In this document: positions 12,516 through 35,578 of the stretch, in pieces
Position numbering within the stretch: position 1 is the stretch's first letter
How the letters are laid out: each line of letters starts with the position of its first letter
Source: Bradysia coprophila
Lineage: Eukaryota > Arthropoda > Insecta > Diptera > Sciaridae
Reading direction: 5' to 3'
Length of the DNA stretch: 64,000 bases
NCBI RefSeq assembly: GCF_014529535.1
Contig: NW_023503972.1
Span: 310,001 to 374,000, forward strand
Translations under genes and position numbers: made by a program
Notes under the pieces: generated by a model
Seen by the model: only the letters and a program-made list of their open reading frames with translations
Databases searched by the model: none
What the model was told of the DNA's origin: nothing

Positions 12516-13240
12516 TTATGGTTAAAAACGGGCCGAAATGGGTGCCCACTGTTTTTTGATTATTTTTCAGTGTTTTTGCTGCAAAATAGGGTTGTCGTTT
12601 GGTCTCTTGTGTCAACGTTGTCCGATTCTTCGATTCCAAAATGGCGTTGATTACATCAAAAACCCTACTTTCAGCTGGCAATATTCTTACGTACACACAC
12701 GTAACGCGACATATGTCATGACAGATGTATCCGATAGCTCTCGGAGAGGAAACGAAGAAGAAAATACAAATTTTCGAAGAGAGAAAAAGTTGACTGAATT
12801 TGGCGGTTCAATTTAAATTTTAAATTCCAGGCATCTCCACACGATGGGTTTTCCTTTCAATTTTCATTCAGTACCAGGCTATCTGGTTAATAAAATTGTA
12901 TAATGAATCAGCCTTAGAAAAGAGTACCGCAGGAAGACCGAAAACAGTTTCATGCTACACTCGAATATTGTAAGGATTGTCGAACGGATGGATTCGAAAT
13001 TATGAAAAGCTTCCAAGAACTCCGGTGCTCTACGAAAATTACTCCGACATTTCTACAACAAATCGTTTAAGTATTCAAACATCGTTATAGAGGCCAACTT
13101 GCAATGCAGCAGCATTCTTTAAGTAAATCCTTTACGAGATTTGCTTAAGTCTGCTCAGATAAGATAAGACATTTCACCTGTCCAGATACTACAAGCTGTG
13201 AACAGTGAACCGAATTACTCAGTTGCACTTTCGGTTTAGG
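12516..13240. other. Intergenic region, divergent promoters
   Basis: Lies between the start of the ZAD gene (-) and the stonustoxin-like gene (+). An open plus-strand stretch at 12538-12816 has no family resemblance and is not called. No repeats were recognised. Confidence 0.4.
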
Positions 13241-13247
13241 TATAAAA
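13241..13247 (+). promoter_or_regulatory. TATA box of the stonustoxin-like gene
   Basis: TATAAAA stands 41 nt before the chosen ATG at 13288, which would put the transcription start near 13270 and leave a very short leader. A six-codon upstream ATG frame (13266-13286) would be read first if transcription starts before 13266. Confidence 0.5.
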
Positions 13248-13287
13248 AAGCGAACTTGTGATTCAATGGCAAAAACCAATTGTTAAA

Positions 13288-14814
13288 ATGGAGAATCCAA
13301 CAATAACACGAGCTGCACTGGGTCGAATTGCATCGCTGGGCGATATTTACGATGCCAGAAAAGACGATTTCATTCGGATACCAATTTTTAAGAAGAAAAT
13401 TCCAAGCGATTGCCTGACGTCCACTGATAATCACTTTGCCGACATTGTTTTCATACATTCGGATACATTCACCGAAAAGTTTTCTAAATTGGATGTTAGG
13501 GCTGAATTACAAGTGAGTGTTCTGTGTGGTTTGCTTACACTAGAGGGAGCCGGATGTTATTTGAGTGACGAGAAAACATCCGCCAGAAGTGTTAAGAGTT
13601 CGTTACTTTACAATCTGAAGACCAAGGAAGAATCGTTGAACGTCTATCATGAAGAGCTAAAAGAGGCGTATTCCATTGATGCCATTCTGTCTGGAATCGG
13701 AACTCATCTTGTTGTTGGTATATCATGGGGAGCGAATTGTTTGTTGTCCTGCGAGTATCGAAATGTCGAGGCAAAAGACAACAAGGAAATCGAAGGTAGT
13801 TTAACCGCTCAACTGAGAAAAGCATCGTTGGCTATATCGGGACAGGCCGGAGTTCAATTTACCAACGTGGATCAGGACATCAATTTTGATATTCGTATTT
13901 TTGGGGATGTTCTGCCACAAAACGAAGATCTACCAACGACAATTGAAGGGGGCATCAATCTGATGAAACAAATGCCGACTTTGTTAGAGAACTGTAACCA
14001 GGGCCGGGGAAAGCCTTTATCTTATCGCCTATTTCCGATCTCATCGTTGACAAAGTACCTGAATTGCCAGATTCAGCCAGATTCGATGATTAAAGTATTG
14101 GAAGAGGATTGCCTGCTAAGGATTGTCCATCTATTTGAAGATATGTCGAAGACTCGGCAAGAACTGGCCGATTTTTATCAGGACGCTGTTGACAATAAAG
14201 TGTGTCTGGTCCCGGAAGACCTGTCCTCCATAACGAATTTCAAGCGGGAATTTGCTGTCGATGAAATAAAGTTCCGTAAAACCATGTCCACCACACTGAC
14301 CGCAATCCGTTCCGGAAAGACTGATGTGGTAGCGTTGGAAGAACTCATTGACCAATACAAATCGTGCAATTTCTCGCCCGTCAACTTCTCCAGCCAACTA
14401 ACGAAATGGGAGCATATCATCCGGAAAATTGCGTTCACCAAATCGTTACGAGCATTCGGCGCAAAATACATTGGCTTCGGGAAGTCGTTGGACGATGAAA
14501 TTCTGCGACATTTCGAATCAAAAATTTTCGTTTTGTACTTTAAGGAATCGGCGAAAATTCAGTTCATGAATGTGTGGACGGAAAATCGTCAACTGTTTCT
14601 GAAGGAAATGAAAAAGGGAGGCTGCAAGTACTTCGCTGTTGACTGTGATGTTCATCCCGACCTGTGGCCGGCAATCGGAATTTCGATCCAAGTGTTTGTC
14701 AATGGAACGTGCGTCACTGAAAATCTATTGGCGGATCCAGACTTTGTAGTTGAAAAATGCTGTGCAGAGAAGGACGATCAATTGCCGCTCGAAAATAGTA
14801 CAACAAATTTGTAA
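13288..14814 (+). CDS. Stonustoxin-like MACPF/CDC-related protein, intact and intronless
   Basis: 508 residues in one exon. The N-terminal signature AALGRIASLGDIYDARKDD (residues 9-27) and the following beta-rich block (residues about 70-190, for example GIGTHLVVGISWGANC) match the family built around fish stonustoxin/verrucotoxin subunits, whose N-terminal part folds like perforin and cholesterol-dependent cytolysins. A helical region (about 290-390) resembles the FAT-like bundle, and the C-terminus (about 410-495) resembles the family's thioredoxin-like domain. The PRY-SPRY domain of the fish toxins is absent, as in many non-venom relatives. There is no signal peptide, so a cytosolic or unconventionally released protein is likely; toxicity is not implied. 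The open frame extends ten codons upstream without an ATG, so the ATG at 13288 was chosen. It converges on a carboxylesterase, and its last 100 codons are duplicated at 19205-19503. Function in insects is unknown. Confidence 0.85.
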   Translation: MENPTITRAALGRIASLGDIYDARKDDFIRIPIFKKKIPSDCLTSTDNHFADIVFIHSDTFTEKFSKLDVRAELQVSVLCGLLTLEGAGCYLSDEKTSARSVKSSLLYNLKTKEESLNVYHEELKEAYSIDAILSGIGTHLVVGISWGANCLLSCEYRNVEAKDNKEIEGSLTAQLRKASLAISGQAGVQFTNVDQDINFDIRIFGDVLPQNEDLPTTIEGGINLMKQMPTLLENCNQGRGKPLSYRLFPISSLTKYLNCQIQPDSMIKVLEEDCLLRIVHLFEDMSKTRQELADFYQDAVDNKVCLVPEDLSSITNFKREFAVDEIKFRKTMSTTLTAIRSGKTDVVALEELIDQYKSCNFSPVNFSSQLTKWEHIIRKIAFTKSLRAFGAKYIGFGKSLDDEILRHFESKIFVLYFKESAKIQFMNVWTENRQLFLKEMKKGGCKYFAVDCDVHPDLWPAIGISIQVFVNGTCVTENLLADPDFVVEKCCAEKDDQLPLENSTTNL

Positions 14815-14909
14815 CGTCTGCGGGAAGGTTCCAATATCAAGACGGTTCTTAAAGACCCATCTGACGGTAGCAAGTGTTGAACTAATTAAAATTGTAAATT
14901 CCAGAGCCA

Positions 14910-14915
14910 AATAAA
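14910..14915 (+). terminator. Poly(A) signal of the stonustoxin-like gene
   Basis: AATAAA 96 nt after the stop codon. The opposing carboxylesterase has its own signal 34 bp further on, so the two 3' ends nearly meet or overlap. In copy B the equivalent hexamer (19599-19604) reads AATATA. Confidence 0.7.
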
Positions 14916-14948
14916 TCAAAAGACCACTCGTTCTTGGTTGAAAGCAGT

Positions 14949-14954
14949 TTTATT
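14949..14954 (-). terminator. Poly(A) signal of carboxylesterase 1
   Basis: AATAAA on the minus strand, 21 nt after the carboxylesterase stop at 14975. The same hexamer is kept in copy B at 19638-19643. Confidence 0.65.
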
Positions 14955-14974
14955 CCTTTCTCTTCGTTCAGTTC

Positions 14975-16824
14975 TCAGTTGAATAAATTTTCGAATATTA
15001 CTTCGCAAGCGTACGTCCTCTCTGGATGAAATTTTTGTGTCGTCGCCAATGGAAGGTCGACAAACCAATTGTTGTTTGAATTAGTCCAACTCATTTTTCT
15101 AGAAAGTAGGACATTAATTGAACAACCATCGATTAATAGGCAATTTCCCCACTCACCCCGATCGTGCGAAATCAGTCCAGAGTTGCACTAAGTGCTTGCT
15201 GAGCGCTGTATCTGAATCATCAAATAATTGTGGATTCCTCAGTGGAACTCCGAATATCAACACAAGTTCATCTGCGTGACATACTCTGTTTTGACCTCTA
15301 CATGCTGGCATATACGACTGTCTCGGCGCTTCGGCTAACACATAACTGAATATGCTTTCATATCCCAAAATGTCGGTGAATCTTTTGGCTAAGTAATAAA
15401 CGGGACAGTTTATGTACACGTCACCGTAAAGGTCGGCCATTGTGTTGAATACTTGCAAGGAATTCCATTGCGATGTAAAATTTTGGAAGTAATAATTTGA
15501 CAATTTGAGCGGATCAACAGGTCGTCCCTTTAAAAGCTCGCCGATCAGTGAATCTATATCGGTTTTGGTAAGGCTCTGTGATTCGGATGAATCAAGCAAA
15601 TGATGAAGTTGCGGGAATATGAAAGCGAAGCCTTCGTGTTCAGTCATACCAATCAATACCTTCAAATTCCGGTTTACGTTTTCTGGATCTTTCATCAAAT
15701 CATGAACGTTAGTCGGAATGAGTGCATCCCCGATCATTGGATTAGCTAAAATCTGTGAGTGCATGTTCTCACTGCGACCATAATCATCAATAACCTTGTA
15801 ATCTACTGTTCTTAAGCAATCCATCGCAGCTTCAGTGAATTCGATGTCATCGGCATGACTGCAGCTTATTGATTTGCTCAACACCAAACTCTTCACGAAC
15901 ACTTTAGCCTTGGGCTCGGGTCGAATGGGTGAATATGGACTACCACTTTGGATTATGGCTTGCTGAAACAAGTGTCTGCTGATCGGTGAAACAGTTAGAA
16001 GCCCAACAGACAATCCTCCCGCTGACTCACCGAACACTGTCAGCTTTTCCGGATCACCTCCGAATTTGTTGATGTTCTCCTTCACCCACGTTATTGCAGC
16101 AATCTGATCGTAGAGACCCATATTACCAGGTGCAGATTCGAGCTCGGCATTTAGAAATCCGAAAAATCCCAGTCGGTAGTTAATGGTTACAACGATTACT
16201 TGGCCTACCGCAGCCAGAACGATTCCGTTGAATTCGTTCTGATTCGCTGAGCCTATATGAAACGATCCACCATGGATCCAGATCATAACAGGAAGCTGAT
16301 TCGAGTTGATATCGCTTGTTGATCTTGTTGATAACGGCACCCACACATTCAAGTGGAGGCAATCTTCTTGAACAATTAAACTGCCGTCGACAAGAAAACT
16401 CTTCGGTTGAACGCACGCTACTCTTTCCGCACTTTGCAGTCCGAACATTTCAATAGTATCACCGTCCACCGGTACCGGTTTGGTGAATCGAAGCTCACCA
16501 ACCGGAGGCTTTGCGTAACGAATGCCTTGAAAGACCATAACTTCATCGTCATTGAACAGCTCAATTTGACCTTGGACATCGCCGAAATTTGTTTGGATTG
16601 TTGGGTTATTTTTGAACCGACTGTATCTGTCCGTCTCCAACTCATTATCATCGTGAGAAAAATTCTCTAAAAATGGTATGAATGCAACTCAGGCTCATTC
16701 GAGCTATATAAAAATGGTAAAACTTACGTTCGTCGTGTTGTCGATGGTTATCGCCATCAGCTGCTAAGACTACGATGTTTGTACACAATATTAATCCAAA
16801 TAACACGGTGAACAGGTGAATCAT
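14975..16824 (-). CDS. Secreted carboxylesterase (type B), copy 1
   Basis: Spliced product of 576 residues from exons 16728-16824, 15157-16666 and 15098-14975, joined by 58-61 bp introns with GTAAGT/GTGAGT donors. It hydrolyses carboxylic esters; relatives act in xenobiotic, lipid or hormone ester turnover. The N-terminus is a clean signal peptide (hydrophobic FTVLFGLILCTNIVVLAA), so it is probably secreted. Type-B landmarks are all present: EDCLHLNV at about 133-140, the oxyanion HGG at about 164-166, the nucleophile serine in FGESAGG at about 247, the acid in EHEGF at about 377 and the histidine in CHADEL at about 496. The triad is therefore complete. The GESAG (not GQSAG) elbow argues against a classical juvenile hormone esterase. 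Without the third exon the frame would stop right after the strong donor at 15156, so the spliced tail is preferred. Its twin is at 19664-21509. Confidence 0.92.
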
Positions 16825-17319
16825 TTTTCAGTTTCGTAAACTCTCAATCAAACAATATTGTTAGCAACTGCACTGTGCAAGAAAGTATTGCAAATCGAAA
16901 TGAATGAACAGTTGAGTTGCAACAAAAGAAACTCTTTGACACAACCAAAGTTATCGCCACAAACAGAGTGTGTGGTGCATTATGACCTTTGGCGCCTATT
17001 GCGTGAATGACAACGATAACGTAATCAGCATGTGAAAAATGCAGACCTCCCATTCTCCCAAGTAATTCTTGTCTTACTTATCGGAATTTGGACCAAAAAA
17101 AAATTGTAGTCACGTTTTCGCACTAAAGTCGGCCTACGACGAAGGTGGAAAAACTAAAATTTTTGATCGGTAGTAAGATTATGTTAAATTGATTAGGAGG
17201 CCTGAAATATATAGTTTTTACATCATAACTGTTAGTAATTTATTTTTTCCGATGAAAAGTAGTTGACATTCGCACTTACAAGTTGTCATCCTTGTCAAAA
17301 AGTTGTAAAAAAAAATAAT

Positions 17320-17490
17320 TGTGACTATGTGTCTAGGTACATCCGGTTCGAACGGGTCAGAAAAAAATGCATCTGTGTACGTAACCTGGTTCGAATATTG
17401 TCAGAAAAAAAAATGTGAATTTGTGTCTAGGTACGGTTCGAATGGGGTCAGGAAAAAATTGTGTCTGTGTACACCTGGTTCGAATTAAAC
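17320..17490 (+). repeat. Degenerate tandem repeat
   Basis: Three to four imperfect copies of a unit of about 50 bp containing GTGTCTAGGTAC, then GGTTCGAA and GTCAGAAAAAAA. A further stray copy lies near 18505-18550 (TGGTTCGTATGGGTCAG). Non-coding. Confidence 0.55.
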
Positions 17491-17670
17491 AAAGATATCA
17501 CTCCACAAACAACAACTCTACAACAATTTCATCAACTATCATGCACACTCGATTGCGTCCGAAAAAGATATATGAAATTCCATTGTCGGCCGTGAAAGTT
17601 ACTCGGCTTCGCCTCGGATTGGCAATATGTCATCTGGTGCGATAATAAATCTCCATACGATTCTAGTCTA

Positions 17671-17828
17671 GCAACTGCGCTGCGAAAACTGAACTTTTTC
17701 AAGCGTGATTTGGGTGGCGATCGAAGGGTCTTTTTTTCTCTGGTTTTCTATGTTTCACTAGTGGTGAAATGGATTTACTTTTCACCACCCCTTCTGAACA
17801 TCTGAACCATTAACCGTAAATAAAAATT
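17671..17828 (-). repeat. Dispersed repeat with CACTAGTGGTGAAA palindrome, copy B
   Basis: Reverse-complement counterpart of 8183-8380, sharing long blocks with few differences and a small internal rearrangement of the TTCACCACTAGTGG module. Confidence 0.7.
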
Positions 17829-18168
17829 CTGCACTGACCAAATTTCGAACCATCGACACCAAAGCCCAATGCTTATCGAGCAACACCTCTAACTATTCGG
17901 CTATTGAGATATATATAGTCGCAGCGAACCAATTTTTGAAGCGTACATAAATGCAGTATACTTGATCGTTCATACAATATTTCGTTGATACAGTAGAATG
18001 TATGTTAAAGGTAGAGTTATGTTTTGCATTTCAAAAGTTCATTTTTCGCAGCTTGTTGCAGAAAACGCTGTATGCAACACGTTGCGAAAGTGGTAGTTTT
18101 TGTGACACGATGTCACATCTAGTGACAAAAAGTACCACTTTTCGCAACTAGTTGCATAAATTACTATT

Positions 18169-18281
18169 ACGTATCTGTTGTGGACGATATATTTTAGGCA
18201 ATTACTCGAATTTTAGCCTGAACGAAGTGAGGGCGACAAGCGAAAGTGCCTGAAATAAACTGTCCACAACAGATGCGTATA
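18169..18281. repeat. Inverted repeat with GTATCTGTTGTGGAC arms
   Basis: Left arm ACGTATCTGTTGTGGAC, right arm GTCCACAACAGATGCGTAT. The centre holds GAACGAAGTGAGGGCGACAA. A structurally similar block is at 49121-49190 (TATCTGTTTTGGACGTTTGA and reverse complement), so this is a recurring type. Confidence 0.6.
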
Positions 18282-18337
18282 CAGCTTTTCATGCTGAGGG
18301 CCTAATTTACGAGAAAAATTCCGTAATTTATGCTCAA

Positions 18338-18492
18338 GCAACGCACTTCAAGCGAAAGTGGTAATCTAAATATGGTACTGAAACTTGACAGTGCTACATA
18401 CAAAATTTTACACTGTAAAAAGAGTGGGGATAAAATTTCATACAAAATAGTACTCTATTTGGCAGCTGTCATTAATAGCACTTTCGCTCAAG
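18338..18492. repeat. MITE-like element, GCACTTCAAGC family, copy 1
   Basis: Bounded by GCACTTCAAGCGAAAGTGG and AGCACTTTCGCTCAAG. The interior GACAGCTGTC-containing side matches the elements at 44225-44393 (opposite orientation) and, in part, 42025-42115. The shared open stretch on one strand comes from the repeat and is not a gene. Confidence 0.65.
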
Positions 18493-19094
18493 ACATGAAA
18501 AAAATTGTGTGTCTGTATACATTTGGTTCGTATGGGTCAGAATGGATCGAATGGGTCCACGGAGGAAACCCAAATGAAAATTTCTGCTAATAATTTCAAT
18601 CGATACTCAATTTTAGCTTCATAACTTCATTTTCTGGTACATACACAACTGGTTTTATGCTCACATTAGATTGTTATTATAAAATGTTCCGGGTAAAAAA
18701 TGTCGTATGTCTTCAATACAACTTAAACTCTTGTGAAATGCATCCTTCGCTTCGCTCTGACCGCAAACATCCCACTCGGTAATTTTTTGTGTTTATTCGC
18801 TTAACACCTAACTTTAATTCGCTATCAAATAACAAGAGAAATACTATTGAAATAGATACAAAAATTCGTCTAGCAACGGCATCCGCAACTAGATCGTTGG
18901 ACCAACACAACCTATCGTGGAGTCGTTGGAATTAAGGGGGAAAGTCAAAAAGTTGCTGTAAATGTGCTCCGCCGTCCCCATTTTTTTCTTAAACACTTTG
19001 GTAGTGTACTTGCGTCACGCCCGCTTACTAACGTGCGGGCATGATTTATAATGAAATATAGATAAATATAGCGGTTAATAGCTGTTTATATCGT

Positions 19095-19204
19095 CACTGA
19101 AAATCTATTGGCGGATACAGAATTTGCTATGCAGAGTACAACAAATAGTAAAACAAATTTGTAACGTCTGCGGGAAGGTTCCAATATCAAGACGGTTCGT
19201 AAAG
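19095..19204 (+). pseudogene. Deleted copy of the stonustoxin-like 3' end
   Basis: Matches the end of the gene at about 14720-14852 (GTCACTGAAAATCTATTGGC to GACGGTTC) but lacks most of the codons between VTENLLAD and the stop and has other changes. It abuts directly the next tail copy at 19205, so the block arose by at least two duplication events. Confidence 0.8.
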
Positions 19205-19503
19205 AATCAAAAATTTTCGTTTTGTACTTTAAGGAATCGGCGAAAATTCAGTTCATGAATGTGTGGACGGAAAATCGTCAACTGTTTCTGAAGGAAATGA
19301 AAAAGGGAGGCTGCAAGTACTTCGCTGTTGACTGTGATGTTCATCCCGACCTGTGGCCGGCAATCGGAATTTCGATCCAAGTGTTTGTCAATGGAACGTG
19401 CGTCACTGAAAATCTATTGGCGGATCCAGACTTTGTAGTTGAAAAATGCTGTGCAGAGAATGACGATCAATTGCCGCTCGAAAATAGTACAACAAATTTG
19501 TAA
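19205..19503 (+). pseudogene. 5'-truncated stonustoxin-like fragment (C-terminal thioredoxin-like region only)
   Basis: Nearly identical to the last 100 codons of the intact gene (14517-14814), still open to the same stop, with one visible change late in the tail (AEK to AEN). The N-terminal MACPF-like and FAT-like parts are missing, no promoter is recognisable, and the downstream poly(A) hexamer is changed to AATATA. It is most simply a dead by-product of the segmental duplication that carried the carboxylesterase. A short stand-alone protein cannot be excluded by sequence alone. Confidence 0.85.
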
Positions 19504-19663
19504 CGTCTGCGGGAAGGTTCCAATATCAAGACGGTTCTTAAAGACCCATCTGACGGTAGCAAGTGTTGAACTAATTAAAAATGTAAATTCCAGAGCCGAA
19601 TATATCGAAAGACCGCTCGTTCTTCGTTGAATGTACTTTTATTCCTTTCTCTACATTCAGTTC

Positions 19664-21509
19664 TCAATTGAATAAATTTTCGAATATTACTTCGCAAGCG
19701 TACGTCTTCTCTGGATGGAATCTGTGTGTCTTCGCTAATGGAAGGTCGACAAACCAATTGTTGTTTGAATTAGTCCAACTCATTTTTCTAGAACGTACGA
19801 CATTAATTGGACAACCATCGACTCATAGGCAATTTCCCTACTCACCCCAATCGTGCGAAATCAGTCCAGAGTTGCAGTAAGTGCTTGCTGAGTTCTTTAT
19901 CTGAATCATCAAATAATTGTGGATTCCTCAGTGGAACTCCGAATATCAACACAAGTTCATCTGCGTGACATACTCTGTTTCGACCTCTACATGATGGTAT
20001 ATACGACTGTCTCGGCGCTTCGGCTAACACATAACTGAATATGCTTTCATATCCCAAAATGTCGGTGAATCTTTTTGCTAAGTAATAAACGGGGCAGTTT
20101 ATGTACACGTCACCGTAAAGGTCGGCCATTGTGTTGAATACTTGCAAGGAATTCCATTGCGATGTAAAATTTTGGAAGTAATAATTTGACAATTTCAGCG
20201 GATCAACGGGCCTTCCCTTTAGAAGCTCACCGACCAGCGAATCTATATCGATTTTAGTAAGGCTCTGTGATTCGGATGAATCAAGCAAATGATGAAGTTG
20301 CGAGAATATGAAAGCGAAGCCTTCGTGTTCAGTCATACCAATCAATACCTTCAAATTCCGGTTTACGTTTTCTGAGTCTTTCATCGAATCATGAACGTTA
20401 GACGGAATGAATGCATCACCGAACATTGCATTAGCCAAAATCTGTGAGTGCGTGTTCTCATAGCGACCATAATCATCAATAACCTTGTAATTGACTGTTC
20501 TCAAGCAGTCCATCGCAGCCTCTGTGAATTCAATGTCATCCGCATGACTGCAGCTTATTGATTTGCTCAACACCAAACTCTTCACGAACATTTTAGCCTT
20601 GGGCTCAGGACGAATGGGCGAATATGGACTACCACTTTGGATTATGGCTTGCTGAAACAAGTGTCTGCTGATCGGTGAAACAGTTAGAAGCCCAACAGAC
20701 AATCCTCCCGCTGACTCACCGAACACTGTCAGCTTTTCCGGATCACCTCCGAATTTGTTGATATTCTCCTTCACCCACATTATTGCAGCAGCCTGATCGT
20801 AGAGACCCATATTACCAGGTGCGGATTCGAGCTCGGCATTTAGAAATCCGAAAAATCCCAGTCGGTAGTTAATTGTTACAACAATAACTTGGCCTACCGC
20901 AGCCAGAACGATTCCGTTGAATTCGTTCTGATTCGCTGAGCCAAGACGAAACGATCCACCATGGATCCAGATCATAACAGGAAGCTGATCCGAGTTGATA
21001 TCGCTTGTTGATGCTGTTGACGACGGCACCCATACATTCAAGTGGAGGCAATCTTCTTGAACAATTAAACTGCCGTCGACAAGAAAACTCTTCGGTTGAA
21101 CGCACGCTACTCTTTCCGCACTTTGCAGTCCGAACATTTCAATAGTATCACCGTCCACCGGTACTGGTTTGTTAAATCGAAGCTCTCCAACCGGAAGCTT
21201 TGCGTAACGAATGCCTTGAAAGACCATAACTTCATCGTCATTGAACAGCTCAATTTGACCTTGGACATCGCCGAAATCGGTTTGGATTGTTGGGATATTT
21301 TTGAACCGACTGGATCTGTCCCTCTCCAACTCGTTATCGTCGTGAGAATAATTCTCTAAAAAAAGGTATGAATGCGAGACAGGCTGATTCGATCTTTGAA
21401 AATGGTTAAACTTACGTTTTATAAAGTGTTCTCGATTGCCATCAACTGCTAACAATACGATGTTTGTACACAATATTAGTCCAAATAACACAGAGAACGG
21501 GTAGATCAT
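19664..21509 (-). CDS. Secreted carboxylesterase (type B), copy 2
   Basis: Spliced product of 575 residues from exons 21416-21509, 19846-21355 and 19664-19787; exons 2 and 3 have exactly the lengths of copy 1. Signal peptide (FSVLFGLILCTNIVLLA), EDCLHLNV, HGG, FGESAGG, EHEGF and CHADEL are all present, so it should be an active secreted esterase with the same type of role. Differences from copy 1 are scattered substitutions, for example around residues 330-350. Intron 1 (21356-21415) is exactly 60 bp and free of stops, so retention would add 20 residues without breaking the frame; in copy 1 the intron is 61 bp and retention would shift it. The recent duplication and kept frame suggest dosage or subfunction, which is inference. 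Confidence 0.92.
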
Positions 21510-21672
21510 TTTTCAGTTTCGCAGACTCAATTAAACAATATTCTTTATCAACTGCGGTGACCTTTGTCGTTTATTGGTTTAATGACAGAACGATAACTAA
21601 TTAGCATCATGTGAGAAATGCAGACCTCCCATTCTCCTAATGTGATTCTTGTTTTACTTATCAAAATTTGGA

Positions 21673-22999
21673 AGAAACAACTGTTGAAATTCGTGAAAGA
21701 GCAGATGCAACAACTGGCAGCGCAGTTTCACAGAGCACAGAAGTTACGTTATTAGGATAGAATGCTTCTGGGATTTTGTTCTTATTTTAGCAGAAGAGGT
21801 TTGTCGTACGCTTCAAACTCTCCTGTCTTTCGATAAATTTTCACGATCCTGAAATTTTACCGCGCTTTACTGCTAAATTGGAAACTAAATGTACCATTTT
21901 GAGCACTGACCGGTAAGAGTCTGTGATGAGAGTTTTAATTCAAAACAATGTGAATAACAAAACCTAATTTTACTCAAGAATTGCTTCCAAATACTAATTT
22001 TAGACGACAATCAGAAGTATGCGTAGTTAGGGATCATGCATTAATGACGTCCACAATTTTGCAGTGCGGTTAGTAAATTTAAACCATCGATAACTCGACA
22101 AAACTGCGTTCTACGCAATCAAATGTGTGCCTACCCCTAATGAGTGGATCTATTTATGACATGACGGTAGAACACACATTTGACTTCGTAAATTGAATCT
22201 ATGTCGATTCCAACTCATTTCACTATTTTTAAGATTTTCTAGTTTTTCAATCAATTCTCGATCTCGATTGCAAGGACCGATTTTCGGTTTTTTGGTCATT
22301 CATTGATTTCAATCGATTTCCCGATTTTTGGTCATTTCCCGATTTCTAGTCATTTTCGAGCTTCTCCTTTCTCCTTTTCATCATTTCTTCCCGCTGGGCC
22401 AGGTAGATGCCCCGTATCCGGTTTTTCAGCAAAAAAAAACTTGGCATACTGGATACGAAGGATACACATTATTTGCACACGCGACGAGCTTGTCATTTTG
22501 GAACGAGGTTCTTTGTAAGGCATGGCTTGTTTCGTTATCTTATGAATATCAAAAATTCCAATATCACCCTTTAGAAACCATGATCCAATCAAACCCTGAT
22601 ATCAATGACATCTTCAACAACACTCCGGTTACAGTCTAATCTTTTCTTTAATAAATATATTTTCGTTTCACTTTTACACAAAAAATACAATTACTTATTC
22701 GAATATTGTATAATATAATCATTGACACGCACCTGTGAATGGCGACGTGGTAAAATAAGTATTCGTATCGGTAAATTGCAATTGAACTTGATTGCACGTA
22801 CAGTATCTTTCCCTTACAATTCTTTGCACTACAATTTTAATTCCTTAAGGGTATTTCACATATGAACTAATCTTATCAAATCTTAGCATCGTACGTTGCT
22901 TATTCCACAAGGAATTTAGTAAATTAAAACACAAATTTAGGTTGAAGTTTTTCCCGATCGAAAATATATTGTGCTGTCCCGATGCTACCATGTATCCGT
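21673..22999. other. Intergenic region and 3' flank of R3HCC1L
   Basis: Includes the probable 3' UTR of the R3HCC1L gene next to 23000 and a low-complexity patch at about 22250-22360 built of CGATTTTTGGTCATTTCCCG-like units. Several short open stretches near 22300-22640 show no family resemblance and are not called. Confidence 0.4.

Positions 23000-35578
<12,579 letters not shown>

Larger units (their letters stand above)
14517..17085. repeat. Segmental duplication, copy A (intact stonustoxin-like tail plus carboxylesterase 1)
   Basis: This segment reappears in the same orientation at 19205-21672 with only scattered substitutions. It covers the last 100 codons of the stonustoxin-like gene, the shared 3' border, the whole carboxylesterase and about 250 bp upstream of it (both copies keep a block including ATGCAGACCTCCCATTCTCC). 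The high similarity, including introns, indicates a recent event. Confidence 0.9.
17086..19094. other. Repeat-rich spacer between the two duplication copies
   Basis: No protein gene is supported. It holds a short tandem array (17320-17490), the second copy of the 8183 repeat, two palindromic blocks with GCTTCGCC/CGCTTCGCTC centres (about 17586-17610 and 18735-18765), an inverted-repeat element (18169-18281) and a MITE-like element (18338-18492). Confidence 0.5.
19205..21672. repeat. Segmental duplication, copy B
   Basis: Same-orientation copy of 14517-17085. Its left breakpoint joins sequence equivalent to 14852 with sequence equivalent to 14517, over a few shared bases (AAAGA/AATCA context), which fits unequal crossing-over or replication slippage between tandem tails. 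Confidence 0.85.

Noticed and set aside
12538-12816. 92-codon plus-strand frame between the ZAD and stonustoxin-like genes
   Set aside because: Its 5' part overlaps the leader of the ZAD gene on the other strand and no domain is seen.
18330-18590. 86-codon frame resembling the one at 44231-44428
   Set aside because: The similarity is explained by both lying in copies of the same MITE-like element (18338-18492, 44225-44393).
22303-22639. Overlapping 70-100 codon frames near 22300-22640
   Set aside because: They cross a low-complexity CGATTTTTGGTCATTTCCCG-like patch and show no family resemblance.
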